Notes: generated by a model from the sequence alone, not told the origin. Positions 32,201 to 42,771 are shown, numbered from the stretch's first letter. The stretch: DNA of 64,000 bases from Mesorhabditis belari (GCA_958450365.1 CAUEEP010000920.1:1428501-1492500); one strand, 5' to 3'. A program made the numbers and translations.

Positions 32201-35200
32201 CAAGCGTTATCCACTAGACCACCAGCTCACAATGACACCGACCGAGAAAAGCCTTTTAGCCAAGGTTTTGAAAACTTTTATACCAAATATAGCTAATTTT
32301 CTAAATTTTTCGGCATTTTGATCAGCTTAGTCGGTTCTAGAATTTCTTGGGCTTCTAGCGATCAACGTTGGCGAGTTGGGGTACTTCTCTTATCGGCTGG
32401 GGTACTTCTCTTATTGACGAGCTGGGGTACTTCTCTTATTGACGAGCTGGGGTACTTCTCTTTCTGAAATATGTAAGAGCTGAGGCTAGATTACGGTAAT
32501 TTTCAAAAGTTGACGCTTAAGAAAAGCTATGAGGCCTCTTTATTTAGGAGGGATATGCTTACAGCATTGGTGACCAGCTCTTGGTCTGGTCAACCTCAGC
32601 CACCGGCAAAAAGTCACCCATGCAATCGTTTTTCACTAATCTTCAACTTGGTAAGCTTTCAAGGAGTACTCTGACAGAAAATTTCAGAAAACCAAATTGC
32701 TGTCAAAGATGAGACAATCGCAACAACGGATGTGAAAGCCGATATCATTTTTGTGCTCGATTTAGCGAACTTGAATGACAACGCCAACTTCAACTTGGTA
32801 AATAGGAATGAACCGGTCATTCCCAATTTTTCAGATGATTCAATACTTCAACGATTTTACCGCGAAGTTCACAATTGGGCAATTCAACGCTCAATTTGCT
32901 GGCATGTCGTTTGGAAGTCAGATACAAGATCAGTTCACGTTGTTGACATGCGGAAAGAATCTCACTCTGGGATGCATAGAAAATGAGTTAAGCAAATGGA
33001 AATCTTCAGCTGCAAACGATTCTGGTTATCTTGTACAGTAAGTTTAGCCATTTAACTTGTACTTGTATTGTTCAGAGCACTGAAATCATTGAACGATGAT
33101 CAACTGATGTCTGCAAGTGGCTGGAGACAATCGAAGACTTATATTCTGATATTTTCAGCTCAAGCACAGTGAGTAGATCTAGCAAAAAGCTTAGAATTGT
33201 TTGCAAGTTCAATAGTTTAACCATTCTTTAACTAACTAACTAACTAATTCACTAATTAACTAACTAACTAACTAACTAACTAGATAATTCGCTAGCCAAC
33301 TGCCTAATTAACTAACCAACTCTATAACTAATTAACCAACCAACTAACTAACTAGCTAATTCACTAATTAACTAACTAACTAACTAGCTAACCAACTAGC
33401 TAACCAACTGTCTAACTAACTAACTAACTAAATAGCTAACTAATTCAGTCCCACCTGGAACATGGATGAGCTAAACGAAGCTTGTCTGCTTCTCCACAAC
33501 AAAAACGGATTTATTTACTATCTCGACATGGCAAATGGAGTTATGCCAGCTGATATGAAGAAATATTTTGATGGAAACTTCTCAATCAGTGGCCCGAGTC
33601 ACTTAAAACTTAATTCAACAGCTGATCAAGATTTAGTCCTCGCTGTCACATCAAGTTGATAAATAGAGTATTCTTTTCAAGTTTCTTTTAGGTTACCATG
33701 CCTTCCAATATCCAATACCAATGAATTTGTCAAATGTCATTGCTGATTTTGTTTTTATAGTCGATCTTTCGGATCCTGGAATTTGGACAGAGGTGAGATC
33801 TTCAGTTTCATGAAAATCTCATCTTTCTTTGAGGTCCAAGCAGTACTCTCAAATCTTATCATTGGAATGAATATCAGCGCCTATAACTCTCAGGTTAACC
33901 TCATTTCATAACAAAATGACAAGAATTACAATTTATAGATGTCTTTGATCACATATAATGAAAATGGAGTTATATCAGACTCGACTTTTGTTTTGAATCA
34001 ATATCTAAATGTTGTTGATTTAAATAAAACCATTTCGAACATCAATCAATCAACCTCCACGTCAACCACTGATTTTGGAAAAGCTTTGACTTATCTGGAA
34101 GATCGAATCTTTAGCAATCCATTCAGTGGCTATCGCCAGACAATCACTTTCCTCACTTTCATCAACACAAATCCAAGGTACTTTGAGGAGCCAAAAAAAT
34201 CATCAAACAGCTTTAAGCCTCACACAACCTTTGACAAGTTTTGTGAATATATTCACCAAACTGCAATTATATCCATTTTTGTATTTCTATGGATTCAATA
34301 TGGCTCAAACAGATCCGAATACTGTGGATGAAGTTTTGTTAGCGGTATCTTTTATACTTTGGCTGTTCTAAAGGGTATTTCTAGTCGGACTAGGCTAGTA
34401 CTGGCCCTAACCAGTGCTAGCCTAGCCCCACTGGCCTGGCTTGGAATCTAGCCTTGACTTAGTCTGGAGCCTGGTCCAGGCCAGGATCTTGATTAAGCCT
34501 GGACCTGGGCTTAAGCCTGAACTTCTCCCGGACTTGGACCTGGTCTAGGCCTGCCTAGGATCTGTCCTTGATCTGGCTGGGTTTGGGTTTGGATTAGCCT
34601 GGGTTTGGATCTGGTCTTGACCAGGATCTCATCTTACTTCTGGTCTGGAAAAGGCCCGATCTGGATTACAAGAATCCTGCCTAGCCCTTCTCCAATCCGA
34701 CCCTTTAGGTTTTCCCTCCAACAAGAACAACGTACATCATCCAAACACTTGCATTGATCCCCGATACTTCAGTGGTCAACAAATTTTTTAGCTACATCAC
34801 TGACAGTTCAGATCTAGTTTTCAAACATTTTATATGTTTATTCAGCATATACGCTTTTCGTCACTCAACCAACGACCACAATGGAGACAAAGATCACCAC
34901 CACTAGTAAGAGAGTAAAGAACTGTCCCTACATGAGACTACAACAGACGACTAGCAAAGAACTGCCCAGACTATATCAGACTACTGGCAAAGAGCTGTCC
35001 CGACACCAAACTTTTTCACACTTCAAATTTTAGGTTACACTTGTCCTGGATGCAACCCGCCAGCCTCAAGCATTATCCTACTGATAGCAAAGAGCTATAG
35101 CAACCGTATGTGACTCTAGCTGCAACAGTTTTTTTGATTTTTCTTTCAGCTTTTTACACAAGCTCATGGTGGCTCAATCAAACCGTCTCGATGATCACTC

Positions 35201-38200
35201 AATTGAGTGAAAACTGGAGTAATTTTGACCGAATGTCAATCCTCTCGTTTGATAGTGATGTCTACGTGGAAAAAGGTCTTCACAATATGAATAACTTCTC
35301 AGAGTTCTCGAATGTACTTCGCAATATTCAGTCGAACAATGGAACATTGGATTTGGCCAAGTGAGTTGAACTCAGTATGATAAAGGTTTAAGATGCTGTG
35401 GAGTAACAAGTAATACATTAACACAAATGCTGAATATCTTTTATTAGCTTAGTAAATATGAAAGGTTATTTTTCTGATCATTTTTAACATAACAGAAAAA
35501 TGTATTTAAACACTTTCAAAATCAAATGTATTCACCACAAGCATTAATAAATTCTTTCCAACGTTTTTCAATCACGAATGCCGTCTTCGTAAAATTAAAG
35601 ATTTTTAGAGGCAAAATAGCTGGCAACCCAATTTTCGATGTCCTGCTTTTGCTTGAAATGCTTCCCAGAAACTGCTTGTTTCATAGACCGAAAGAGGTGG
35701 TAATCCGATCGGGCTAGATCAGGGCTGTATGGTGGGTGAGAAAGAAGTTTCCATCCCAACTTATCGATCTGTTCGTGGGCGACCTTTGAAATGTGCGGCC
35801 TAGCATTGTCGTGAAGAAATCTGACCTTGATGGATCAATCCGCTTTTCCCTCAGCGCCCGATCGACTCGACCCAGTTGTTCTGCATAAAGTCTTCCATTA
35901 ACAGTCTCGCCTTTATCTAATATTTCAAAATAAACCAATCCCTTAGTATTCCACCACACACAGAGCATAACTTTCTTCCCGTGTATCGGAGGCTTCGGGA
36001 TTGGATGAAGGGTCTGCTTCGAATTTAGCCAATGTCCATGGAGCTGAATGTTTTCATACGAAAGCCAAATCTCATCAGATGTTAAAAAATACTTCCAAAA
36101 GTCACGATGGTGAGCTTTGCGTAGAAGAAAAGAGCTTAGGGTGACTCGTATGGCTTTTTGGGCATCAGTGAGGTAGTGGGGGAGCTATTTCCCGCTTCGA
36201 TATGATTTCCCAAGAACGTGTAAATGTTTTTCAATGGTAACATGAGTGCATCCAAACTTTTCTGCTAATTTTCTACACTTTTGCGATGGATCCAAGTCGA
36301 CCTTGTTCAGTAACAGCTGATCGTCCAAAGTAATCGGTGGCTTTCCATGTGGTGCATCTTCCAATGACTCGTTTCCCGTTTGGATGCGATCGTACCAAAC
36401 ACAACATTGCTTGTAAGTAAGAGCAGCTTCTCCAAAAACAGTACAAATGTTCTGATGGCATTCCGTAGCTTTCTTGTTTAACTTGAATTCAAAGAATATG
36501 GCAGCCCTGATTTTAAATTTTTAGTCACCCATCTTTGTCGAGCTGAAACAATACAAATATTATTCAAAACAAAAACGTTTTTGCAAAAAAAGACATAAGC
36601 ACATTCTGACATATTAACGAGAAAAATCCTAGACAGCGAATGTTCTTGGTAACGACAGGGCAATATTTTTTGTAAAAAATAACCTTTCATATTTACCAAG
36701 CCAATAAATAAATTTGAAAATAGAAAGAATTCCTATTCAAAGTTATCGACAGCATTTCAGAGCTTTACAAATGATTGATGAGACTTTTAAACCGTATGCT
36801 GGTATGCCGCAAAACGTTGTGCTCTTCATGGGTGATGGTGTGAATGACACCATGGCCAAAGCAATTCCTTATGCCCAAAATCTGATGGCAAAAGGAACTG
36901 TTTTAGCTGTTTCGATAAGTCGGAATCATACAAAACTTCAAAATCACATTCAAAATTTAGATGGAACTTTATACACGCAAGTCGCCTCCAACAACTCGGC
37001 AATCTCTTGCTTTACCTACAGTTACATTCCCACAGCATATGGCTGCGCTATGGAAATTGATAGACTTTTGGGTATGGATTGGGAATACTCGTTGATTGGA
37101 AAATTTACCATAGGTGCTATTGTGCCGACTACAACAACAACGACAACAACGACAACAACCACACAATCAACAACGACTACAACTAAGATTCCTATGACCT
37201 CTGACTATGAACTTTCTACAGAACCTAATATGACAACTCCAAATGGAACACCCTCAAGTACTCCACAGATTTGTCGGGCATTTAAACCAAAGATAAAATC
37301 GGCAACCATGTTGCCAGACAAAACCGAGCAGCCTTTGAATTTCAATACTATTTCAAGTAGCACAAGCGACTATAAACTTCTAGTACTAGTAGGGGGAGCA
37401 AAGAACTTTCCTTACAGGGGTGAAGCATATATAGTGTTGCGCTCAACAAAAGTATGATTTTCTCAAAAACCAAGAGTTGACGGCCCGTTTTTGCTATCCA
37501 AGAATACCTTGCGTTTGGAATAATGGAGCTCAAAAAGCATTACTTTTATAGTAATTAACTCTAAAAATGTATTAATGCAGAAAAAGACGGAAAAAGACGA
37601 TTTTTAGAGAAACCAAACCCGAATTTAACTGTTTTTCAGCATCGTTGTGCTTTGGTTTTTTTATTTAAGACTTAACAGCTTTAGTGCTTGCCAAGTAAAG
37701 GAAATAAGCTCGGCTATAGATAAAATCTAGAATTCTTGATTTTCGTTAGTTATCCAATACTTAGCCAAGTTAAACTTATCCCTGATTTCAGCTGTGACCC
37801 CGACTGGATCGACCACAAGGGGAGGAACTCCAACTGACACCACATTGAACACCACAACAACGACGACCACAACAACGACGAACACAACAACGACGCCCAC
37901 AACAACGACGAACACAACAACGACGAACACAACAACGATGAACACAACAACGACGAACACAACAACGACGACCACAATATCGACGACCACAACGGAAGCA
38001 ACCCCGACTGACACCACATTGAACACCACAACAACGACTACCACAACGGGAGCAACTTCAACTGACACCACATTGAACACCACCACAACGGGAGCAACTT
38101 CAACTGACACCACATTGAACACCGCAACAACGACGACCACAACTCCTAACACCGGACCGCCTATTGTACGTTGTTTTACGCACATTTGTTTATATATGTT

Positions 38201-40788
38201 ACGTCCGATTTTGAAACCTTTTTAACAGAATAATGTTTTTGCATTAGAATCACTAAATTATTGAACAAATTTTAGTTTTTGCACAAGTTCCTTTAAAAAT
38301 GAAAAAAGATGCATTGCTTTTGTAATGTTTTTGATAAACTATTGTTTAAAATTTGATTAATAAATAATAAGGGCGTAATTTCGATAGTTTTAAGAAAAAC
38401 CTTTCTTTGAAGATAAAAGTTTTCAGAATTGGACTTAAGATTTATATTTTTAGTCAACAACCACTGACATGAACACAACAACTTCGGACTCGTTGGCGGG
38501 AAGAAATGTGGGTTTGAAATCGAGTTGTGCTTCGGGGTTGACTCAATAATTGAAAGTTCCAAACAAAAAATTTTCTTGGGTAACTGAAAAATAGTAGCTA
38601 AGATCTCAGTTAACGGCCAAAAGTTTGATTGTTAAGGTTTAAAGTTCCATTCTCCAGGTGGACATCGTTCTCCTCCTTGACACCTCATCCACCGCTGAGC
38701 CGTACTTCGGTGACGTAAGTGTTTAGCTGATATATAAAAGAATTGATTCTAAAAATGTTCTAATATCAATTTTAGATTAATTTTGATATAAGGCGATACC
38801 GAATGCAAGGAAATTTTCAGTACATCACATTCGTGAAAACGTTCTTCACGGCGTTCACGGTGAGCCAAGCGAGAACGAGGATTGGAATTGTGGCCGTTCC
38901 CGGAGATGAGCTTGCAACGTTCCCCCTTGCTGTACTTGGACAAATTGGTAATACGGTGAGATTAGCTGAGCTAACTATGGTAAAAATTAATCCAGAATAA
39001 GATACTGAAAGTGGACTAAATTCAAAACAATCCATAGCTTTCAGACTCAACTCTTCGCAATTCTTGACAACATCAAGAACCACTTCACCGATTTCTCTGA
39101 TCAAGGCCAATATGCTGGAAAGTGGGTTTCCAATTTTCAACTAAGAAATTCTTTGTTTAGAGCCCTTGATTTTGTCCGTCAATTCTATATGTCACCGGGG
39201 AATAGTTACCGACCAGAGATAAACAACCATTGGATCATCTATTTGACATCGGCGGTCAAGTAGAAGAAAAACAGTAATTATTTACATAAATTGTTTAGCA
39301 TTACCGACTTGGATGATGCTATCACTAATGCGAACTTCTTAAAGTCTGGCAAGTACTACTCGATTGCTGGAATCGCTTATGGAACTGGAGTTATGGACAA
39401 ACTGACGCTTGAGGTGAGCTGGACTAGTTGATCAATTTTTCGGATAGTAGTTGTCTAGTACTTTTAAATCAAAAGCGTAAACCCACCCTTTCTGGCGCAC
39501 TCACTTTTCATCCCCAGGTTCAGGCTAGAAAAAATATACTAGAAAGAGTGTGTTTGGGTTTTGAGTACAGTCCGGTCTTCTTTTTTTCGATCACTCCCTA
39601 GACCCCGTCTTTTATTCGAGGTCTTCTATTTTTTGCATTCAAGAAAATTCTCAGGAAAGTAACCAACATTTAGAAAAACAGCTTTCTTTATAAAAATTTA
39701 TTGTAACATGTTAACGACAAAATTTATCAACAACAATCTGCAACAAAAATAATTCCGAAAAAGGAAACAAGAAAGGAATAAATCACGTGAATTTTAAGTT
39801 ACATAATCATCCTTTATCACTACTTAATTCGTAGTCGTTCTCAAGCAAAGCTGAATCATCTAGAACACCTTCAAACGCCTCCAAGCTCTAGAAATCGAAA
39901 CGTTTTCGCTCTCATAACCATTGTTTTTATCCACATCAGAGTCGACTTCATACCAGAGTTTTGCTAGTTTTTCCTCTAATCGCGCAATATCCAGCTTGCA
40001 ATGACCATTTTCAACAGCTTCTCCTTTACGAAAACAAACAGTTTGATCAACTTTTATGCCATCCAATGCATTTGATATTCCGAATTTTTAAAACATTTGT
40101 CGATTAGCTTGTTTGGTAGGCTTTCCCAAGCGGTTATAATGCATTGAAGAAACTGATCTATTTCTGTTGGTTGAGGGTTTTGCCTTTCGTAAAAGTCCTA
40201 GTTCCATTTGATAGCCAATCAGTGTAGAACTCGTCAAATTTCTTTTTGAAGCGTTAACACATCAGAAAAAAACGCGAAATGGAATAAAACTACACTTTTG
40301 AGCTTACTTTCCTGATTTCGGATACGGTATTTTCAACGCAAAATAGAAATAAGTGATACCTCGAATAAAAGACCGGTCTTAGATTTGAGGCAGTCTTAGA
40401 TTTGAGGCGGTCTTAGATTTGAGGTGGTCTTCTATTTGAGGCGGACTTCTATTTGAAGCGGACTTCTATTTGAGGCGGACCTCTATTTGAGGCGGTCTTC
40501 TATTTGAGGCGGTCTTAGATTTGCGGCAGTCTTCTATTTTTTCGATCACTCCCTGAATCCCGTCTTCTATTCGAGTCGCTCTTTTACTCGAGACCGGTCT
40601 TCTATTCGTTTGTTTTGTTTTTAAAAAGTTTCTTTTAAATTTATCTCCATCACTTTCAGCAAATCACCGGCGGCACATCGTGCTCATTCTCCACCGATAA
40701 CCAAAACAACTTGATGACCACAATCGCGCGAAATATTCAACAACAAATTTTCGACAATGATGGCACTTTTTGCATGGCATCGCCGTAA
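22467..40788 (+). CDS. Gene B: giant secreted protein with nine VWA-like blocks
   Basis: The start at 22467 gives a signal peptide (MIIFEVIVLLISIAVLSFGS) and about 53 exons follow in consistent phase. Main exons: 22467-22542, 22581-22735, 22776-22828, 23070-23182, 23224-23295, 23924-24024, 24430-24555, 24596-24663, 24708-24797, 25154-25243, 25286-25416, 25744-25836, 26033-26112, 26156-26224, 26279-26427, 26467-26554, 27689-27821, 27859-27966, 28032-28151, 28195-28250, 28364-28456, 28498-28610, 28665-28754, 28796-29016, 29635-29747, 29786-29887, 31193-31265, 31328-31426, 31473-31587, 32548-32650, 32688-32797, 32835-33039, 33076-33168, 33449-33654, 33692-33792, 33834-33893, 33939-34177, 34217-34344, 34709-34805, 34846-34904, 35034-35105, 35150-35361, 36761-36918, 36961-37071, 37117-37419, 37792-38165, 38454-38508, 38658-38714, 38821-38955, 39045-39121, 39161-39259, 39299-39413, 40660-40788. 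The stop is followed by AATAAA near 40810. I joined the C-terminal VWA (38658 on) to the rest through a phase-1 donor at 37420 (GTGAAG). If that donor is unused, translation stops at 37457 and 37792-40788 would be a separate gene. No membrane anchor was seen. The function is unknown. Confidence 0.8.
22829..22975 (+). repeat. 26-bp array starting at a splice donor
   Basis: About five and a half units of gttagttttaaagccaagcc plus tggcta. The first unit starts exactly at the 5' splice site of gene B (GTGAGTTTTAAAGCC at 22829), and later units change GTGAGT to GTTAGT. Confidence 0.85.
23382..23817 (+). mobile_element. Deleted mariner relic
   Basis: 436 bp, ends TTAGGTTGGCGGGAAA and its inverse, TA-flanked. 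A plus-strand fragment GWKLLPPVPYSPDLAPSDYH is the end of the mariner catalytic domain; nearly everything else is deleted. It is in the gene B intron 23296-23923. Confidence 0.8.
24064..24425 (+). repeat. 12-bp array of donor-like GTAAGT units
   Basis: About 30 units of gtaagttgttaa or gtaagttgttca fill the intron between gene B exons 23924-24024 and 24430-24555. Every unit holds a consensus-like GTAAGT donor, and about a third also hold TTGTTCAG, an acceptor-like sequence. Frames reading SKLL repeats are artefacts. Confidence 0.9.
24838..25060. repeat. 12-bp tandem repeat (gctagatccatg)
   Basis: About nine units at 24838-24935 and three more at 25022-25055, in the gene B intron 24798-25153. 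Arg/Ser/Met repeat frames over it are not genes. Confidence 0.85.
26598..27157 (-). mobile_element. Truncated mariner, transposase C-terminal half
   Basis: Left end TTAGGTTGACAAGCTATAA; the right end is missing. The minus strand codes for FYELVNPMHNIDADLYSKQL, KVHFLQDNTKPRTAK (second catalytic Asp region) and the YSPGLAPSDYH motif. It abuts the second copy. Confidence 0.8.
27158..27661 (-). mobile_element. Mariner, same family, both ends kept
   Basis: 504 bp with TTAGGTTGGCAAGTTATAAA and its inverse, TA on both sides. The minus strand repeats the catalytic-half fragment (KVHFLQDNANSHTAK, YSPDLAPSDYH) with deletions. Both copies are in the gene B intron 26555-27688. Confidence 0.8.
28032..29016 (+). 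other. Gene B linker plus VWA-like block 4
   Basis: Linker with TTIGPILPPTVQPG, then YITIVL, LRIFLVNTLIKYQIGVDYTL, VSLVTFDTQSKVEFHF, GNIVWIFTTGP and VKVKVIGLGNITDDFMTNIA. Core strands of the VWA fold are clear; the metal-site serines are not. Confidence 0.75.
28262..28362. repeat. Degenerate ctgatttctgattactgat tandem repeat
   Basis: About ten short units in the gene B intron 28251-28363, running up to the acceptor (ctgatttag). Confidence 0.75.
29136..29581 (-). mobile_element. Tc1-like relic with HTH fragment
   Basis: Ends CAGGGTCCGAGAAAA and its inverse, TA on both sides. The minus strand has a helix-turn-helix-like stretch (SKAAISRKLKTNIRTVQRLA) followed by KGHVKEKRKK and a stop. No catalytic domain. 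Confidence 0.75.
29924..30759 (-). mobile_element. Mariner element, broken transposase
   Basis: 836 bp, TTGGGTTGGTGAATTG ends (same family as 736-2026 and 48146-48666), TA duplications. Minus-strand pieces: HTH half RHVMLHEFLQEHSADLAAAN, VWFAKFRSGDKSLKD, then LGTWVPHDP and HRIVTGDEKWVLSVN (first catalytic Asp) before frameshifts and loss of the end. Confidence 0.85.
31030..31129. mobile_element. Solo right end of the same mariner family
   Basis: The sequence aaccaaaccccctttcagct through to the terminal repeat ending at 31129 repeats 30664-30759 without the rest of the element. The 270 bp between holds short tgatcaggcgtccgaatcc repeats. Confidence 0.7.
31800..32262. pseudogene. Two tRNA-like halves in opposite orientation
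   Basis: Plus strand 31890-31930 has a B box (GGTTCAAGTCC) followed by CTCGCCGC and a T run. Minus strand near 32225-32200 has an A box (TGGTCTAGTGGATAACG). Both sides share the caaagcgagc motif. This reads as one tRNA-like sequence split by inversion in the gene B intron 31588-32547, or as two SINE pieces. Confidence 0.3.
32383..32462. repeat. 25-bp tandem repeat
   Basis: Three to four copies of gagctggggtacttctctta plus ttgac in the gene B intron 31588-32547. Confidence 0.75.
32688..33654 (+). other. Gene B VWA-like block 6
   Basis: KADIIFVLDLANLNDNANF, MIQYFNDFTAKFTIGQFN, GMSFGSQIQDQFTLLTC, GWRQSKTYILIFSAQAQ, NKNGFIYYLDMANG and ADQDLVLAVTSS. Strand 1 keeps Asp but lacks the Ser-x-Ser. 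Exon 32835-33039 is nearly the same as gene A 13717-13919. Confidence 0.8.
33226..33448 (+). repeat. CTAA-rich array up to a splice acceptor
   Basis: An irregular (ctaa)n/(ctaactag)n array of about 220 bases fills the gene B intron 33169-33448 and passes into the acceptor (ctaattcag). CTAAC resembles a branch-point consensus. Confidence 0.8.
33692..34904 (+). other. Gene B VWA-like block 7
   Basis: IADFVFIVDLSDPGIWTE, SLITYNENGVISDSTFVLN, TTDFGKALTYLEDRIF, RQTITFLTFINTNP and YPFLYFYGFNMAQTDPN, then a short Thr-rich tail. D-L-S-D-P is the nearest to a metal-site motif among the middle blocks. Confidence 0.8.
35034..37071 (+). other. Gene B VWA-like block 8, interrupted by a mariner in its intron
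   Basis: YTCPGCNPPASSIILLIAKS, NWSNFDRMSILSFDSDVYVE, LQMIDETFKPYAGMPQNVVL, FMGDGVNDTMAKAIPYAQNL and GTVLAVSI. Exons 35150-35361 and 36761-36918 are separated by a 1.26 kb mariner element. Confidence 0.8.
35444..36704 (-). mobile_element. Near full-length mariner in gene B intron
   Basis: 1261 bp, the normal size for a mariner. Ends TTAGCTTAGTAAATATGA and inverse TCATATTTACCAAGCCAA, TA duplications. On the minus strand: QTGNESLEDAPHGKPP (first HTH linker), DPSQKCRKLAEKFGCTH (second HTH), KGLVYFEILDKGETVNGRLY (around the second Asp region) and a final YSP region lost to frameshift. No intact reading frame, so it is an inactive but fairly young copy. Confidence 0.85.
37117..38508 (+). other. 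Gene B Thr-rich linker
   Basis: Exon 37117-37419 (Thr tract, QICRAFKPK motif shared with gene A) joins in phase 1 to 37792-38165. The second exon codes for about 120 residues, mostly Thr with scattered Asn, and has repeated TDTTLNTTT modules. A short exon 38454-38508 follows. Likely O-glycosylated stalk. Confidence 0.7.
38658..40788 (+). other. Gene B VWA block 9, most canonical
   Basis: VDIVLLLDTSSTAEPYFGD has D-x-S-x-T, the closest to a true metal-ion-dependent adhesion site in the window. Then VSQARTRIGIVAVPGDE, LDFVRQFYMSPG, NHWIIYLTSAVN, YSIAGIAYGTG and a Cys-bearing end CMASP before the stop. It is unlike the last block of gene A (ILFIMNQNMQ), so the paralogues differ here. Confidence 0.85.
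40381..40610. repeat. 17 to 18-bp tandem repeat
   Basis: About ten units of ggcggtcttctatttga in the last intron of gene B (39414-40659). A similar block occurs once near 39580-39630. Confidence 0.8.
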
Positions 40789-41452
40789 ATCCTTTTCTTT
40801 TCAAATGCAATAAATTTTATTAAACTCTTATCAAAAAATCTCCTCCACCTGATCTATAAATCCTTAGTATGGCAAGAAAATGTGGAAAAAAGTGAATTTC
40901 AGGGGAAAATCGATTAAAAAGAAATAGTAAAGTAAAAAAAACCCACTTTGGAGCTGTAACAATGAGAAGCATCACAAATGGAATTAAAATGAGAAAAGTC
41001 TCAGAAAAACAAGCATTGAGTGATTGGTTTGAGTTAAAGTAGTTAAATTAGTTAGTTAATTCCATAGACTTTTGCCAACTTAAAATAAAAAGTTTAACCT
41101 TCATGGTTTCTTGAACCTGAACCTTCATGGTTTCTTGAACCTGGTAACCTGAACTCCAGCAGGGCCATCCAGCAGTTAACCTCCGGCGTTAGTCAATTAA
41201 GAAGGCAAATTTACTTTTTCTTACCCTAAAACAGATTCGAATCGTTTGAATGTATCGAAAAAGAGAGACAAAACAAAAACCAGCAAAAGTTTTGTGTGTA
41301 TTCAAAAATCGAAATCGAAATCCATTTCTTCCACGTCTAAATTTTTCGAATTGCATTGCGAAACTTCAATTTTTTTCATAAATGATTCCAAATTTGGCTT
41401 TTTGTAATTTTTGATTACAGAAAACTTTCAGCTTGGAAAGAGTTCAATCAAA
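40789..41452. other. Intergenic, gene B to gene D
   Basis: AT-rich with the gene B poly(A) signal near 40810 and a small direct repeat (aaccttcatggtttcttg) at about 41097-41140. The last 220 bp match the region upstream of the gene D pseudogene (21190-21410), so any gene D promoter would be in this shared part. Confidence 0.6.
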
Positions 41453-42161
41453 ATGATGAAACTGTTGGTGATCGTCTTGCTCCAATTGATCAGCCCCTTG
41501 TCAAGTGTTGTGTCACCCGTGGCACCCGTTGCACCCGTCAAGTCATCATCCATCATCCATCAGAAAGTTTCACCCGTTCAATTGTCCAATGTCAATCTCC
41601 AATGGCCACAAGATCGCCCGGAAGAGGTTTGAAATTTTAATAAAGCCTTTATCCTTGATTTCAAGGCATAAATCAAAGTAAAACTCTAGATAATCCGTAA
41701 ATTATTTATTTTATTCACTCGCCACTTATCCAAGCGTATTGCAATCAGACACAATTGAAATTACACATTTTCTTTAGAATCAGAGTGTTATGATGACAGT
41801 TTTAAGCTTTTTCTTGTTAAATTCATTCAGTTTTAGACGTTTTCATTACTAAAACCTGTTCAGATTCTCCCCAGCGACGATCTAGTCAACTTCGGGTTTT
41901 TCTTCGTGCAGATCACTCAATATTTGCGCAAGTCGAACTGCTGGAGCTCGTGTCAAAACTTTCTCACGATGGGTAAGCAGTGGAGAGTTAAGTTTTCCAG
42001 ATAAATCAATTGCAGATTCAACTCAAATCATCCGCAACAAGCCATGTCTCTGCAAGCGTGTCAACGACCAATCAGATGTCGATCTCTCCGCTTATTTCTA
42101 TGCAATGGGAGGTGCCATGTTGCCCGGCCACCGAAATTGGACTCGTCAAGATCAGCAGTAA
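41453..42161 (+). CDS. Gene D: small secreted Cys-containing protein
   Basis: Three exons: 41453-41626, 41864-41972, 42016-42161, about 142 residues. The start has two adjacent ATGs and a clear signal peptide (MMKLLVIVLLQLISPLSS), then a PVAPVAPV stretch. Exon 2 has YLRKSNCWSSCQNF and exon 3 NKPCLCKRVND and MGGAMLPGHRNW, giving four Cys in the mature part. Splice phases are 0 then 1. TAA 42159-42161 overlaps AATAAA. I recognise no family. A decayed copy follows gene A at 21405, so the A/B duplication included this gene or it was duplicated with it. Confidence 0.8.
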
Positions 42162-42771
42162 ATAAATCTTGAACTCAAGACAAACAAGAAAATTTATATC
42201 AGATTTCATGATTTTATTCATCATAGCTAGGTTTGTGAAGAAATAGCTTTATTTTACATAAAGTTAAAGCTTTGGAAAGGTGGGAATTCCGCAGTTTTTG
42301 CGTGCTATTTAGTTGATTCGGGGAATGATCGAGACAGGAAATAGAAGAAAAGAATAACAATGGAATTTTAAGCCACAGTAAATGACCTTTTCTTTTGTCC
42401 ACTTTAGATTCACATCCATTTCCTGACGCGGTCGTTCGCTGAATTGAAAAATTCCCAAGGAAAAGTCATGCTTAAATTTGATCTAATTTCTAGAAAACAT
42501 AATGTTTTTGGGATAAAACTCTTTTAGAAAATTTTTATTAAAAAAACTGGACGAACTAAGAATTAGATTTCTAGACCTGAAAAACGGTAAGAGCTATCGA
42601 TAAACGGCTTTCAAATTTACAATCAGCATCACTGAATTACTAAAAAACGTTTTTGAATGTGATATCAACTGTTTAAAAAGTTACTTTCTTACTTTTCCAA
42701 GGTTCAAAAACTATGTCCATTTGAAAAATGGGTTTTTGAGGGAAAGTTGGTTTTTTTCCCGGACTGCGCCG

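Larger units (their letters stand above)
29635..32650 (+). other. Gene B VWA-like block 5
   Basis: KADMLLAIDQEMLPTLFDSL (strand 1), FTIGPDKCRFAIVLFNSQSI, TVLDKIKAL, KRSSSPSFATFFTAS, GFYVTQVLCLANGAIPTFA and WSTSATGKKSPMQSFF. The intron 29888-31192 holds a mariner element and a solo mariner end. Confidence 0.75.

Noticed and set aside
37792..40788. A third, separate VWA gene after gene B
   Set aside because: A good phase-1 donor at 37420 joins it to gene B in frame, no start or signal peptide is present at 37792, and gene A has the same linker-plus-VWA ending. Kept as a stated alternative.
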